A DNA stretch of 64,000 bases from Pseudomonas sp. DTU_2021_1001937_2_SI_NGA_ILE_001 (GCF_032463525.1 NZ_CP135971.1:5086501-5150500); one strand, 5' to 3'. Shown: positions 7,309 to 16,587, counted from the first letter of the stretch. A program made the numbers and translations. Notes: a model not told the origin generated them from the sequence alone.

Positions 7309-8811
7309 ATGAGCCAATCGACCCGCATCGAGACCTTTGGTGTCGAGCAGATTCCCGACCATCAACGCCATGCGTCGCCCATCGACCTGTTCCGCCTGAT
7401 CTTCGGCGGTGCCAATACCTTCTCCACGGCGGTGCTGGGCAGTTTCCCAGTGCTGTTCGGGCTGTCGTTCCAGGCCGGGGCCTGGGCCATCGTGCTGGGT
7501 GTGGCCATCGGTGCGCTGATTCTCGCGCCCATGGGGCTGTTCGGTGCCCTCAACGGCACCAACAACGCGGTGTCGTCTGGCGCGCATTTCGGCGTGCACG
7601 GGCGCATCATCGGCTCCTTCCTGTCGCTGCTCACGGCGGTGGCGTTCTTCTCCCTGTCGGTGTGGAGTTCCGGCGATGCGCTGGTCGGCGGTGCCCAGCG
7701 CCTGGTGGGCCTGCCGGAAACCGATCTGAGCCTGGGCCTGGCCTACGGGCTGTTCGCGGTGCTGGTGCTGGTGGTGTGCATCTACGGTTTCCGCTTCATG
7801 CTGTGGGTCAACAAGATCGCGGTGTGGGCTTCCAGCCTGCTGTTCCTGCTGGGCATCTTCGCCTTCGCCGGGCCCTTCGATGCTGGCTATGCCGGCAGCG
7901 TCAGCCTCGGCCAGGCCGGCTTCTGGGCGGCGTTCATCGGCGCGGCGCTGCTGGCGATGAGCAACCCGGTGTCGTTCGGCGCTTTCCTCGGTGACTGGTC
8001 GCGCTACATCCCCCGTGAAACCCCCAAGCGGCGCATCATGCTGGCGGTGCTCGGCGCCCAGGCGGCAACGCTGATTCCCTTTCTGTTCGGCCTGTGCACC
8101 GCGACCCTGGTGGCCAGCCAGGCGCCGCAGTACATCGAAGCCAATAACTACGTGGGCGGTCTGCTGGCCATTTCGCCGGGCTGGTTCTTCCTGCCGGTGT
8201 GCCTGATCGCGGTGATTGGCGGCATGTCTACCGGCACCACGGCGCTGTACGGCACCGGGCTGGACATGTCGAGCCTGTTCCCGCGCCTGCTCAGCCGCGC
8301 CCAGGCCACGTTGCTGATCGGCCTGCTGGCCATCGGTTTCATTTTCGTCGGGCGCTTCGCCTTCAACCTGGTGCAGAGCGTCTCGACCTTCGCGGTGCTC
8401 ATCGTCACCTGCACCAGCCCGTGGATGGTGGTGATGATCCTCGGCCTGATCAGCCGCCGCGGCTTCTACCACGCTGACGATTTGCAGGTGTTCAGCCGTG
8501 GCCAACGTGGCGGGCACTACTGGTTTCTGTATGGCTGGAACTGGCGCGGCCTGGGCGCGTGGATTCCCAGCGCGTTGATCGGCCTGTGCTTCGTCAACCT
8601 GCCGGGGCAGTTCGTCGGTCCGTTGGGTGAGCTGGCCGGTGGCATCGACGTCAGCCTGCCGATCACCCTGGGCTTGGCCGCATTGCTGTACCTGACCCTG
8701 CTGCGCACCTTTCCGGAGCCGGCCGGCGTCTACGGCCCGCGCGGTGCGCACCCGATGCTGGGTCGCCATGCGCTGAGCAATGTCGCGCCGACCGCCCCCC
8801 TTCACTCCTGA
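7309..8811 (+). CDS. NCS1 family (cytosine/purine permease-type) transporter
   Basis: 500 residues, about 12 membrane segments, preceded by a GGAG ribosome site. The start of the hydrophobic core, RLIFGGANTFSTAVLGSFPV, then GAHFGVHGRIIG and SNPVSFGAFLGDWSRYIP, are of the NCS1 symporter type (cytosine permease CodB, allantoin and related permeases). It would import a small nitrogenous compound with Na+ or H+. In this cluster a guanidino or ureido compound is the plausible cargo, but NCS1 substrates cannot be read from sequence. It lies between gbuA and the TIM-barrel gene on the same strand. Confidence 0.85.
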   Translation: MSQSTRIETFGVEQIPDHQRHASPIDLFRLIFGGANTFSTAVLGSFPVLFGLSFQAGAWAIVLGVAIGALILAPMGLFGALNGTNNAVSSGAHFGVHGRIIGSFLSLLTAVAFFSLSVWSSGDALVGGAQRLVGLPETDLSLGLAYGLFAVLVLVVCIYGFRFMLWVNKIAVWASSLLFLLGIFAFAGPFDAGYAGSVSLGQAGFWAAFIGAALLAMSNPVSFGAFLGDWSRYIPRETPKRRIMLAVLGAQAATLIPFLFGLCTATLVASQAPQYIEANNYVGGLLAISPGWFFLPVCLIAVIGGMSTGTTALYGTGLDMSSLFPRLLSRAQATLLIGLLAIGFIFVGRFAFNLVQSVSTFAVLIVTCTSPWMVVMILGLISRRGFYHADDLQVFSRGQRGGHYWFLYGWNWRGLGAWIPSALIGLCFVNLPGQFVGPLGELAGGIDVSLPITLGLAALLYLTLLRTFPEPAGVYGPRGAHPMLGRHALSNVAPTAPLHS

Positions 8812-8861
8812 CCCGCGCGTTGCCCCGCCGGGTGGTGGGGCACGCTTGACGAGGCAAACCC

Positions 8862-9713
8862 ATGCAACTGGAAATCTTCCGCACCCTCTGGGGTTATCGC
8901 GGCCCCTGGCAGCAGGCGCTGGACGAAGCCCGCGCGGCCGGCTTCGACGGCCTGGAGGCGCGCATCCCCGAGGCGGCTGCCGAACGCGCGGCGTTCGCGG
9001 CTTTTCTGCGTGACCAGCAGGTGCCGTATATCGCCATCCTGTTCACCTCGACACCGGTGCTGCCCGACCAGGCCGCGACCCCTGCCGAGCACCTGGCCGA
9101 CTTCGCCCGCAAGCTGGAGCTGGCCGCCGAGCTGCAGCCGCGCTTCGTCAACGTGCTGGCCGGCAACGACCGCTGGCCGCTGGCAAGGCAGGTGGATTTC
9201 TTCGGCGAGGCCTTGCATATCGCCGCACGTAGTGGTCTGACCTGCAGCTTCGAGACCCACCGCGCGCGCTCGCTGTTCAACCCCTGGCTGACCCTGGAGC
9301 TGATCGAACAGTTGCCCGAGCTGCGCTTCACCACCGACATCAGCCACTGGGTGGTGACCTGCGAGCGCCTGCTCGACGACCCGGCCGATGACCTCAGCGC
9401 CTTCGTCGAGCGCGTGCATCACATCCAGGCGCGGGTCGGCTACGACCAGGGGCCGCAGGTGCCGCACCCCGCCGCGCCGGAGTATGCCGCCGCGCTGGCC
9501 TTCCACCAGCGCCACTGGGAGGCGGTGTGGCGCAGCCAGCAGGCACGGGGCTATGCGCGTACCACCCTGACCCCGGAGTTCGGCCCCGACGGCTACCTGC
9601 ATCACCTGCCGTTCACCGATGTGCCGGTCGCCGACCTCTGGGGCCTCAACGCCTGGATGGGACGCACCGAGCGCGAGCATTTCCAGACCTTCTTCAACCC
9701 ACCGCGAGCCTGA
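8862..9713 (+). CDS. Xylose-isomerase-like TIM barrel protein (sugar phosphate isomerase/epimerase family)
   Basis: 283 residues. The fold is that of AP-endonuclease-2/xylose-isomerase-like barrels: N-terminal [21 protein letters not shown], then candidate metal ligands E131 (SFETHR), D159 (TTDISHW), H187 (VHHIQAR) and E239 ([10 protein letters not shown]). Such proteins isomerise, epimerise, dehydrate or cleave small polyols and sugar acids using a divalent metal. It is followed after 4 bases by the oxygenase gene, so the two are probably co-translated and may act in sequence. No substrate can be assigned. Confidence 0.8.
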   Translation: MQLEIFRTLWGYRGPWQQALDEARAAGFDGLEARIPEAAAERAAFAAFLRDQQVPYIAILFTSTPVLPDQAATPAEHLADFARKLELAAELQPRFVNVLAGNDRWPLARQVDFFGEALHIAARSGLTCSFETHRARSLFNPWLTLELIEQLPELRFTTDISHWVVTCERLLDDPADDLSAFVERVHHIQARVGYDQGPQVPHPAAPEYAAALAFHQRHWEAVWRSQQARGYARTTLTPEFGPDGYLHHLPFTDVPVADLWGLNAWMGRTEREHFQTFFNPPRA

Positions 9714-9717
9714 TGCC

Positions 9718-10755
9718 ATGAGTGAACGTTCCGCCTTCACCCACATTCCCGTGGTCGACATCCACGGCCTGTTCAGCGAGCGCCTGGAAGAGCGCCAGGC
9801 CGTGGCCCAGGCCCTGGGCGACGCCGCGCGCCATGTGGGCTTTCTGTACATCACCGGGCACGGCATCGCGCCACAGCTGATCGACGACCTGCACCGTGCG
9901 GCCGAGGACTATTTCGCCCAGCCGCTGGAGGCGAAGATGCGCCATTACATCGGCGCTTCGCAGACCCACAAGGGCTTCGTACCCGAAGGCGAGGAGGTGT
10001 ACGGCACCGGCAAGCCGGACCACAAGGAAGCCTTCGATGTCGGCTTCGAGGTGCCTGCCGACCATCCGTTGGTGCAGGCCGGCACACCGCTGCTCGGGCC
10101 GAACGACTGGCCTGCGCTGCCAGGCTTCAAGCCGGCGGTGCAGGCCTACTACCAGGCAGTGTTCGCCCTGGGCCACCAGCTGTTCCGCGGCTTTGCCCTG
10201 GCCCTGGGCCTGGATGAACACTACTTCGACGACATGGCGCAGTTTCCGCCCTCCAAGCTGCGCCTGATCCATTACCCCTACGATGGCGAGGCCCAGGACG
10301 CACCGGGCATCGGTGCGCACACCGACTACGAGTGCTTCACCATTCTCAAGGCCGACCAGCCGGGCCTGGAGGTGATGAACGAGAACGGCGAATGGATCGA
10401 TGCGCCGCCGTTGGCGGACGCCTTCGTGGTGAACATTGGCGACATGCTCGAAGTGATGACCAGCGGGGCGTTCGTCGCCACCGCGCACCGGGTGCGCAAG
10501 GTCCGGCAGGAGCGCTATTCGTTCCCGCTGTTCTACGCCTGCGACTACCACACCCTGATCCAGCCGCTGCCGCAGTTCGCCGCTGGCGCGCAGCACTACG
10601 AAAGCATCGCCATCGGCGAGCACATGTGGGCCCAGGCCCTGCAAACCTATCAATACCTTCGCCAGCGCGTGGCCAGCGGGCAGCTCAGCCTGCCGGAACG
10701 CGCCAGAAAGCCTTCAAGCTTCGGGCACCTGAAAAATCAGCGTGTGACTTCGTGA
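9718..10755 (+). CDS. 2-oxoglutarate/Fe(II)-dependent oxygenase, isopenicillin-N-synthase / ethylene-forming-enzyme type
   Basis: 345 residues from the ATG at 9718; the frame is open further upstream, overlapping the previous gene, but lacks family sequence there. N-terminal DIOX_N region ([18 protein letters not shown]) and a C-terminal double-stranded beta-helix with the facial triad H201/D203 ([14 protein letters not shown]) and H257 (TAHRV), plus R266/S268 (RYSFPLF) for 2-oxoglutarate. It belongs to the group that includes the bacterial ethylene-forming enzyme and plant homoarginine hydroxylases, which use arginine or homoarginine. Beside gbuA, aruI and an amino-acid ABC transporter, hydroxylation of an arginine-like substrate is a reasonable inference, not a demonstration. 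Confidence 0.87.
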   Translation: MSERSAFTHIPVVDIHGLFSERLEERQAVAQALGDAARHVGFLYITGHGIAPQLIDDLHRAAEDYFAQPLEAKMRHYIGASQTHKGFVPEGEEVYGTGKPDHKEAFDVGFEVPADHPLVQAGTPLLGPNDWPALPGFKPAVQAYYQAVFALGHQLFRGFALALGLDEHYFDDMAQFPPSKLRLIHYPYDGEAQDAPGIGAHTDYECFTILKADQPGLEVMNENGEWIDAPPLADAFVVNIGDMLEVMTSGAFVATAHRVRKVRQERYSFPLFYACDYHTLIQPLPQFAAGAQHYESIAIGEHMWAQALQTYQYLRQRVASGQLSLPERARKPSSFGHLKNQRVTS

Positions 10756-10787
10756 CCTGCCTTCTCTCCCGACCTGGAATCCCGACC

Positions 10788-11579
10788 ATGAAAAAACGCA
10801 CCGTTTCGCGCCTTGCCCTCTCGCTGCTGAGCCTGGCGCTGCTCGGCTCTGCCCACGCCGCCCCGACCGCCACCGCTGGCACGCTGAAGGTAGGCATGGA
10901 AATCTCCTACCCGCCCTTCGAATCCTACGACGGCGACAAGGTGGTGGGTTTCGACCCCGAAGTGTCCGCCGCGCTGGCGCAGCGCATGGGTGACCTCAAG
11001 GTCGAATTCGTCGACACGCGCTTCCCCAACCTGATCCTGGGCCTGAACGCCAACCGCTTCGACAGCATCATCTCCGGCATGTACATCACCGAAGAGCGCA
11101 CCAAGCAGGCCGAGGCCATTCCCTACGCCCAGGTCGGCGCCTCGATCATGGTGCGTGGCGACAGCACCGCCAAGCCGCAGCAGCCTGAAGACCTGTGCGG
11201 CATGAAGGTCGGCCTGCAGCAGGGCACCAACTGGATCAACCAGCTGAAGAAAGTCTCGGCCGAAACCTGCGTGAAGAGCGGCAAGGGCGAGATCGCCATC
11301 AGTGAATTTCCCACCACCGCTGAAGCCTCGCAGGCGCTGATGTCCGGCAACATTCAGGCGCATCTGGAGATTTCCGCGGCTTCGCAGATGATCGTCGACA
11401 AGGCCCGCGGGCGCATTGTCATCACTTCGCCCAAGGCCTTGTACCCGCAGACCTTGGGCATCTATGTGAAGAAGGGCAACCCCGAACTGCTGGAGCAACT
11501 GCGCAGCGCGGTGCAGGCCTGGAAGCAGAGCGATGACTACCAGCAGCTGCTGAAGAAATACAACATCGAACCGGCCTGA
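10788..11579 (+). CDS. Amino-acid ABC transporter periplasmic binding protein
   Basis: 263 residues with a clear signal peptide (KKR at the N-terminus, hydrophobic core, cleavage after SAHA). SBP_bac_3 signatures follow: LKVGMEISYPPFESYDGD, GFDPEVSAALAQRMG, FDSIISGMYITEERTKQ. Family 3 proteins bind polar amino acids or opines and hand them to an inner-membrane permease. The permease-ATPase gene lies next, separated by a REP pair that could give higher expression of the binding protein. The likely ligand is a basic amino acid or guanidino compound by context. Confidence 0.9.
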   Translation: MKKRTVSRLALSLLSLALLGSAHAAPTATAGTLKVGMEISYPPFESYDGDKVVGFDPEVSAALAQRMGDLKVEFVDTRFPNLILGLNANRFDSIISGMYITEERTKQAEAIPYAQVGASIMVRGDSTAKPQQPEDLCGMKVGLQQGTNWINQLKKVSAETCVKSGKGEIAISEFPTTAEASQALMSGNIQAHLEISAASQMIVDKARGRIVITSPKALYPQTLGIYVKKGNPELLEQLRSAVQAWKQSDDYQQLLKKYNIEPA

Positions 11580-11599
11580 CGCCGTAGCCGTTCTCTACC

Positions 11600-11693
11600 C
11601 GTAGGAACGGCTTGAGCCGTGAAAAGGCGGGCAGGATCACAGCATTGGTTGTGTCCTTGTCGCAGTCTCCGCGGCTCAAGCCGCTCCTGACGG
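11600..11693. repeat. REP pair (BIME) inside the ABC transporter operon
   Basis: Two opposed REP units: TAGGAACGGCTTGAGCCGTGAA near 11601-11622, and GCGGCTCAAGCCGCTCCTGA near 11671-11690. In operons this arrangement often protects the upstream mRNA segment from 3' decay, which would raise binding protein over permease. Confidence 0.75.
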
Positions 11694-11736
11694 GCCGCCA
11701 GGGCGGTCCGGATTTCTTATTTGCAACGAGGTCGCC

Positions 11737-13254
11737 ATGGCATTCGATTGGGCCTATTTCTTTTCACTGTTCTCCGTTTCCGCCTTCTGGAAAGCCTGCC
11801 TGACCGTCGTGCAGCTCAGCGCCCTGTCGTGGTCCATCGGTCTGGTGCTGGGCTTCGTGCTGGCCAGTGCCAAGCTCTCGGCACACGCCTGGCTGCGCGT
11901 TCCGGCGGGCCTGTACATCTGGCTGTTCCGCAGCATTCCACTGCTGGTGCTGCTGATCTTCGTCTACAACCTGCCGCAGCTGTTTCCCGCCACCGGCGGC
12001 GTGCTGTCGCAACCCTTTTATGCCGGGTTGATCGCCCTGGTGCTGACCGAGACCGCGTACATGGCCGAGATCCATCGTGGCGGCCTGCTGTCGGTGCTCA
12101 AGGGCCAGCGCGAAGCGGCCAAGGCCCTGGGTATCCGTGGCCTGGGCGCGCAGCGCCTGGTGATCATCCCGCAGGCGATCCGCATCGCGCTGCCGACCCT
12201 GACCAACGAGTACGTGACCATCGTCAAGCTCACCTCGCTGGTGTCGGTGATTTCCCTCAGTGAACTGTTGCTGGTGGGCCAGCGCCTGTATGCGCAGAAC
12301 TTCCTGGTCATGGAAACCCTCGCCGCCGTGGCGGTGTACTACGTGCTGATCGTCACCCTGTTCGGTTGGCTGCTGCAGTGGGCCGAGCGGCATCTGGACC
12401 TGTCACGCAAGACCGCGCGTACCCTGGATGCGACGCAGACCGACGCCTTGCGCCTGCCGCCAGGTCCGACCGGCAAGCGCGACCCGGCGCCGGCTGGGCA
12501 GGCCGATGCCTTGCTGCTGCGCGGCATTCACAAACGCTATGGCAACCATGAAGTGCTCAAAGGCATCGACCTCAAGGTGCGCCCCGGCGAGGTGCTGTCG
12601 ATCATCGGCCCGTCCGGCTCTGGCAAGACCTCGCTGATTCGCACCATCAACAGCCTGGAGAGCATCGACCAAGGCGAGATTCTGCTGTTCGGCGAAGGCT
12701 TCATCCAGGCCGGCAAGCGCGGCGATACCCAGGCGTTGCGCCAGGGCCTGGGGCGCATCGGCATGGTGTTCCAGAACTTCAACCTGTTCCCGCACCGCAC
12801 CATCCTCGACAACGTCATTCTTGCGCCGCGCTACCACGGCCTTGCCAACACCACTGAACTGCGCCGCAAGGGCCATGCCTTGCTCGACCGCGTCGGCCTG
12901 CTGGCCCACGCCGACAAGTATCCGCATCAGTTGTCCGGCGGCCAGCAGCAACGCGTAGCCATCGCCCGCGCCCTGGCTATGGAGCCGGACATCATGCTGT
13001 TCGACGAGCCCACTTCGGCGCTGGACCCGGAGCTGGTCGGCGACGTGCTCAATGTCATCCGCGACCTGGCCCAGGAGGGTATGACCATGCTGATCGTCAC
13101 CCACGAGATGGACTTCGCCCTGTCGATTTCCGACCGCATCGTGTTCATGGAAAACGGCCACGTGGTCACCGATGCCTCGCCGGCCGAGATCCGCCAGCAA
13201 GGCGATGGCCGGGTGCGGCGCTTCATCGGCCTGGAAGAGGAGGCGCTGGCATGA
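11737..13254 (+). CDS. Fused amino-acid ABC transporter permease and ATP-binding protein
   Basis: 505 residues combining two usually separate subunits. Residues 1-~230 are a HisM/GlnP-type permease (SLFSVSAFWKACLTVVQLSA, RSIPLLVLLIFVYNLPQLF, and the EAA loop KALGIRGLGAQRLVIIPQAI). After a ~25-residue linker, residues ~255-505 are an ATPase: Walker A from G291 (GPSGSGKT), Q-loop QNFNLFPH, signature LSGGQQQR from L399, Walker B with D423/E424 (LFDEPTSALDPE), and VTHEM. Because two copies would dimerise, the fusion gives a symmetric homodimeric importer with no second permease. Its end overlaps the aruI-type gene by 4 bases (ATGA). Confidence 0.92.
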   Translation: MAFDWAYFFSLFSVSAFWKACLTVVQLSALSWSIGLVLGFVLASAKLSAHAWLRVPAGLYIWLFRSIPLLVLLIFVYNLPQLFPATGGVLSQPFYAGLIALVLTETAYMAEIHRGGLLSVLKGQREAAKALGIRGLGAQRLVIIPQAIRIALPTLTNEYVTIVKLTSLVSVISLSELLLVGQRLYAQNFLVMETLAAVAVYYVLIVTLFGWLLQWAERHLDLSRKTARTLDATQTDALRLPPGPTGKRDPAPAGQADALLLRGIHKRYGNHEVLKGIDLKVRPGEVLSIIGPSGSGKTSLIRTINSLESIDQGEILLFGEGFIQAGKRGDTQALRQGLGRIGMVFQNFNLFPHRTILDNVILAPRYHGLANTTELRRKGHALLDRVGLLAHADKYPHQLSGGQQQRVAIARALAMEPDIMLFDEPTSALDPELVGDVLNVIRDLAQEGMTMLIVTHEMDFALSISDRIVFMENGHVVTDASPAEIRQQGDGRVRRFIGLEEEALA

Positions 13255-14843
13255 GCACCTGTGGCGAATTCCTCGTGCGGCAACTGCAGGCCTGGGGCGT
13301 GGACACCGTGTTCGGCATCCCCGGCGTGCACACCGTAGAGCTGTACCGGGGCCTGCCCGGCAGCGGCATCCGCCACATCACCCCGCGTCATGAACAGGGG
13401 GCCGGGTTCATGGCCGACGGTTACGCGCGGGTCAGCGGCAAGCCGGGGGTGTGCTTCATCATCACCGGACCGGGCATGACCAACATCCTCACCGCCATGG
13501 GCCAGGCCTATGCCGATTCCATTCCCATGCTGGTGATCAGCAGCGTCAACGAGCGTGAGCGCCTCGGGCTGGGCAACGGCTACCTACACGAACTGCCCGA
13601 CCAGCGCGCCATGGTTGCCGGGGTCAGTGCCTTCAGCCATACGCTGATGAGTGTCGACGAGCTGCCCGCCGTGCTGGCCCGCGCTTTTGCGGTGTTCGAC
13701 AGCCAGCGCCCGCGCCCGGTACACATCGAGCTACCGCTGGACCTCATCTGCGCGGCGGCGGGGCACTTGCCGCTGCAACCACGCCCGCCGGCTGCGCGCC
13801 CGGCAGCCGATGCGACGCTGATCGCCGAGGCGGCGCGGCGTCTGAACCAGGCGCGCCAGCCGTTGCTGTTGCTGGGCGGCGGTTGTGTCGGGGCGCCGGA
13901 GGAAGTTCGGGCGCTGGCCGCAAGGCTGGATGCGCCGACGGCGCTGACCATCAACGCCAAGGGCCTGTTGCCGGCGGACCACCCGCTGTTGCTCGGCAGC
14001 AACCAGTCGCTGCCGGCGGTGCGGCAACTGGCGTTGCAGGCCGATGTGGTGCTGGCGATCGGCACCGAGCTGGGCGAGACCGACTATGACGTGGTGTTCG
14101 ACGGCAACTTCCGCCTGGGCGGCGAGTTGATCCGTATCGACATCGACGCCGAACAACTGACACGCAATCACTCGCCGAGCCTGGCCATCCTGGCTGACGC
14201 ACGCCAGGCCATGCAGGCCCTGCTGGCCGCCTTGCCCGCGCCGCTGGAGCGTCAGGGCGCGCAGCGTGCCGCCGCGGTTCGCCAGCAACTGCAGGCAGAC
14301 TTCGCCGGGTGGGCGCATTACCGCCAGCTGTTCGAGAGCATCCTGGCGGTGCTGCCCGAGGCACGTTTCGTGGGCGACTCGACACAGACGGTGTACAGCG
14401 GCAACCACCTGGTGGAACTGCACGGCCCGCGCCGCTGGTTCAATTCCTCCACCGGCTACGGCACCCTGGGCTACGGCCTGCCAGCGGCCATCGGGGCACG
14501 CCTGGCCGAGCCTGAGCGGCCGGTGATCAGCCTGATGGGCGATGGCGGCCTGCAGTTCAGCCTGGCCGAACTGGCCAGCGCAGTGGAGGCCCAGGTGGGC
14601 ATCATCGTGCTGCTGTGGAACAACCACGGCTATGGTGAGATCAAGCGCTACATGCAGCGCCGCGACATCACGCCCATCGGCGTCGATATCTACACCCCGG
14701 ACTTCATCAGCATCGCCCGCGGCTTCGGCTGCCAGGCCGAACGCGCCCGCGACCACGCCCACCTGCAAGCCTTGTTGCGCGAAGCACCGCAGGATCGACC
14801 GTTGCTGATCGAGGTACTCGAAGCGCCGCCGTTTGCGCCGTGA
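13251..14843 (+). CDS. aruI: Thiamine-diphosphate 2-oxo acid decarboxylase, 2-ketoarginine (5-guanidino-2-oxopentanoate) decarboxylase type
   Basis: 530 residues with the acetolactate-synthase/decarboxylase layout. N-terminal PYR domain with the catalytic glutamate E48 in HEQGAGFMADGYAR, a central FAD/ADP-like domain, and a C-terminal PP domain whose ThDP/Mg motif is GDGG (D431) ... WNNHGYGEIK. The opening VFGIPGVHTVELYRGL and GLGNGYLHELPDQRA resemble P. aeruginosa AruI, which turns 2-ketoarginine into 4-guanidinobutyraldehyde in the arginine transaminase pathway. That aldehyde, once oxidised, is the GbuA substrate, so two enzymes of the same route frame this cluster. The transaminase (AruH) and aldehyde dehydrogenase are not in the window. 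A related 2-oxo acid remains an alternative substrate. Confidence 0.8.
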   Translation: MSTCGEFLVRQLQAWGVDTVFGIPGVHTVELYRGLPGSGIRHITPRHEQGAGFMADGYARVSGKPGVCFIITGPGMTNILTAMGQAYADSIPMLVISSVNERERLGLGNGYLHELPDQRAMVAGVSAFSHTLMSVDELPAVLARAFAVFDSQRPRPVHIELPLDLICAAAGHLPLQPRPPAARPAADATLIAEAARRLNQARQPLLLLGGGCVGAPEEVRALAARLDAPTALTINAKGLLPADHPLLLGSNQSLPAVRQLALQADVVLAIGTELGETDYDVVFDGNFRLGGELIRIDIDAEQLTRNHSPSLAILADARQAMQALLAALPAPLERQGAQRAAAVRQQLQADFAGWAHYRQLFESILAVLPEARFVGDSTQTVYSGNHLVELHGPRRWFNSSTGYGTLGYGLPAAIGARLAEPERPVISLMGDGGLQFSLAELASAVEAQVGIIVLLWNNHGYGEIKRYMQRRDITPIGVDIYTPDFISIARGFGCQAERARDHAHLQALLREAPQDRPLLIEVLEAPPFAP

Positions 14844-14904
14844 GATCGGGCTAAGGTCCAGTGCGGTCCGATCAGGTCTTGGCACCGGCTTTGGCTGGCA
14901 AGAG

Positions 14905-14992
14905 CTTCCCGGCTGAAGCCGGTCCTACCGGGATGTCGGCAGGCTGGGGTGTGGCGGCGTTCACGCTGTAGAGCGGCTTCAGCCGCGAAGGG
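14905..14992. repeat. REP elements downstream of aruI
   Basis: Two REP-type palindromes: CCCGGCTGAAGCCGGTCCTA at about 14908-14927, and TGTAGAGCGGCTTCAGCCGC at about 14968-14987. They lie in the convergent gap between aruI and the alanine symporter gene and may act with the adjacent hairpin as a bidirectional transcript end. Confidence 0.7.
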
Positions 14993-15005
14993 AGGAGCAG
15001 AAGTG

Positions 15006-15030
15006 CGAACGGCCCGTGGAGGGCCGTTCG
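15006..15030 (-). terminator. Hairpin after the alanine symporter gene
   Basis: Perfect 9-base arms CGAACGGCC / GGCCGTTCG with a 7-base loop, 13 bases past the minus-strand stop codon. No strong T-run. Confidence 0.6.
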
Positions 15031-15043
15031 ACTTGCGGGGGAC

Positions 15044-16492
15044 TCAGCGCTGAGGTTGCAGTTGCGCTTCGGTGCGGCTGGCCATCTCGGCTTCTGCCGG
15101 TTTGGCGGTTGGCCAGGCGGCGGTGTCGAGGTCCAGGTCGGCGAACTTGGAACCGTCGAACACCGGCTGGTCGATACCGGCGGCGCGCTGGGCGTCGTAG
15201 TCTTTCATCACCCGCAGGCCGACCTTGATCAGCAGGGCCAGGGCGGTGAGGTTGACGAAGGCCAGGCAGGTCATGGTGATGTCGGCGAAGGCGAACACGG
15301 TGCCCAGGTTCTGCATCGAACCCCAGCAGATCAGCGCCAGGACCAGGGCGCGGTAGCCGATCAGGGCAGTCTTGCTGCGGCCGACCATGAACTGCAGGGC
15401 GTTCTCACCGAGGTAGTAGTTGTAGAGGATGCAGGTGAACACGAACAGGCTCAGGGCCACGCTGACGAAGGTACGACCCCAGTCACCGACCACGGCGGCC
15501 AGCGAGTTCTGGGTCAGGACGATGCCGTCGCCTTCGAAGCCAGGGGTGTAGAAGCCCGACAGCAAAATCAGCAGTGCGGTGCAGGTGCAGATCACGAAGG
15601 TGTCGAGGAACACGCTGAACGCCTGAACCACGCCCTGGGCGGCCGGATGCTTGACCGAGGCCACGGCGGCGACGTTCGGTGCGCTGCCCAGGCCCGCTTC
15701 GTTGGCGAACACGCCACGTTTCACGCCCATCACGATGGCGCTGCCCAGCAGGCCGGCAAACGCTGGCTCCAGGCCGAAGGCGCTCTTGACGATGGTCACC
15801 AGCATGCCGGGCACCAGCTCGATCTGGGTGACGATCACGTACAGGGTCACGGCGATGTAGGCCAGGGTCTTGACCGGTACCAGCAGGTCCGAAACCGAGG
15901 CGATGCGCTTGATGCCGCCGATGAATACCAGGCCCAGCAGCACGGCCAGGGCAATGCCGCTGTACTGCACGGGGATGTCGAAGGCGTTCTGCAGCGAGTG
16001 GGTCACGGTGTACGACTGCAGGCCGTTGAAGGCGAAGCCGTAAGTGACCAGCAGCAGCACGGCGAAGACCATCGCCATCCAGCGCAGCTTCAGGCCGTGC
16101 TGAATGTAATAGGCCGGGCCGCCACGGTACAGGCCGTCACCGTCGCTCTGCTTGTAGACCTGCGCCAGGGTACATTCGAAGAAGCTGCTGGACATGCCCA
16201 CCAGTGCGGTGACCCACATCCAGAACACTGCGCCTGGGCCGCCCAGGGTCACAGCGATACCCACGCCCGCGATGTTGCCGGCACCGACCCGGCCGGCGAG
16301 GCTGAGCATCAGGGCCTGGAACGAGCTGAGCTGGCCGCCGCTGGCACGCAGCGATTCCTTGAACACGCTGAACATGTGGCGGAAGTGGCGGAATTGGACG
16401 AAGCGCGAGCGCAGGGTGAAGTAACTACCCAGGCCGACGATGAGTACGATCAGCACCTTCCCGGACAGGAAGTCGTTCAGTACTTCGAGCAT
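15044..16492 (-). CDS. Sodium:alanine symporter (AGCS family)
   Basis: 482 residues from the ATG at 16492 (MLEVLNDFLSGKVLIV); an upstream in-frame ATG adds a non-family leader. AGCS signatures are plain: SLAGRVGAGNIAGVGIAVTL, GGPGAVFWMWVTALVGMSS, the GLYRGGPAYYIQHGL loop, and GVKRGVFANEAGLGSAPN. The protein has about 11 membrane segments and a hydrophilic tail. It imports alanine or glycine with Na+ across the inner membrane. It is divergent from an XRE regulator with 165 bases between them, so that protein may be its regulator. Confidence 0.92.
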   Translation of the reverse strand: MLEVLNDFLSGKVLIVLIVGLGSYFTLRSRFVQFRHFRHMFSVFKESLRASGGQLSSFQALMLSLAGRVGAGNIAGVGIAVTLGGPGAVFWMWVTALVGMSSSFFECTLAQVYKQSDGDGLYRGGPAYYIQHGLKLRWMAMVFAVLLLVTYGFAFNGLQSYTVTHSLQNAFDIPVQYSGIALAVLLGLVFIGGIKRIASVSDLLVPVKTLAYIAVTLYVIVTQIELVPGMLVTIVKSAFGLEPAFAGLLGSAIVMGVKRGVFANEAGLGSAPNVAAVASVKHPAAQGVVQAFSVFLDTFVICTCTALLILLSGFYTPGFEGDGIVLTQNSLAAVVGDWGRTFVSVALSLFVFTCILYNYYLGENALQFMVGRSKTALIGYRALVLALICWGSMQNLGTVFAFADITMTCLAFVNLTALALLIKVGLRVMKDYDAQRAAGIDQPVFDGSKFADLDLDTAAWPTAKPAEAEMASRTEAQLQPQR

Positions 16493-16575
16493 GATGAGAA
16501 TCCTCGGTTTTTCTTGTGATTGTTCGCACGCGAACCATGACGCGGTATGCGGTGGCTGATTTTTGAACATGACAT

Positions 16576-16587
16576 TTGTAGATACAA
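16576..16587. promoter_or_regulatory. Small dyad in the agcS/XRE divergent region
   Basis: TTGTA-GA-TACAA, perfect 5-base arms, in an otherwise AT-richer stretch. A TATATT hexamer at 16624-16629 may be the -10 of the regulator gene. Possible operator only. Confidence 0.3.
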
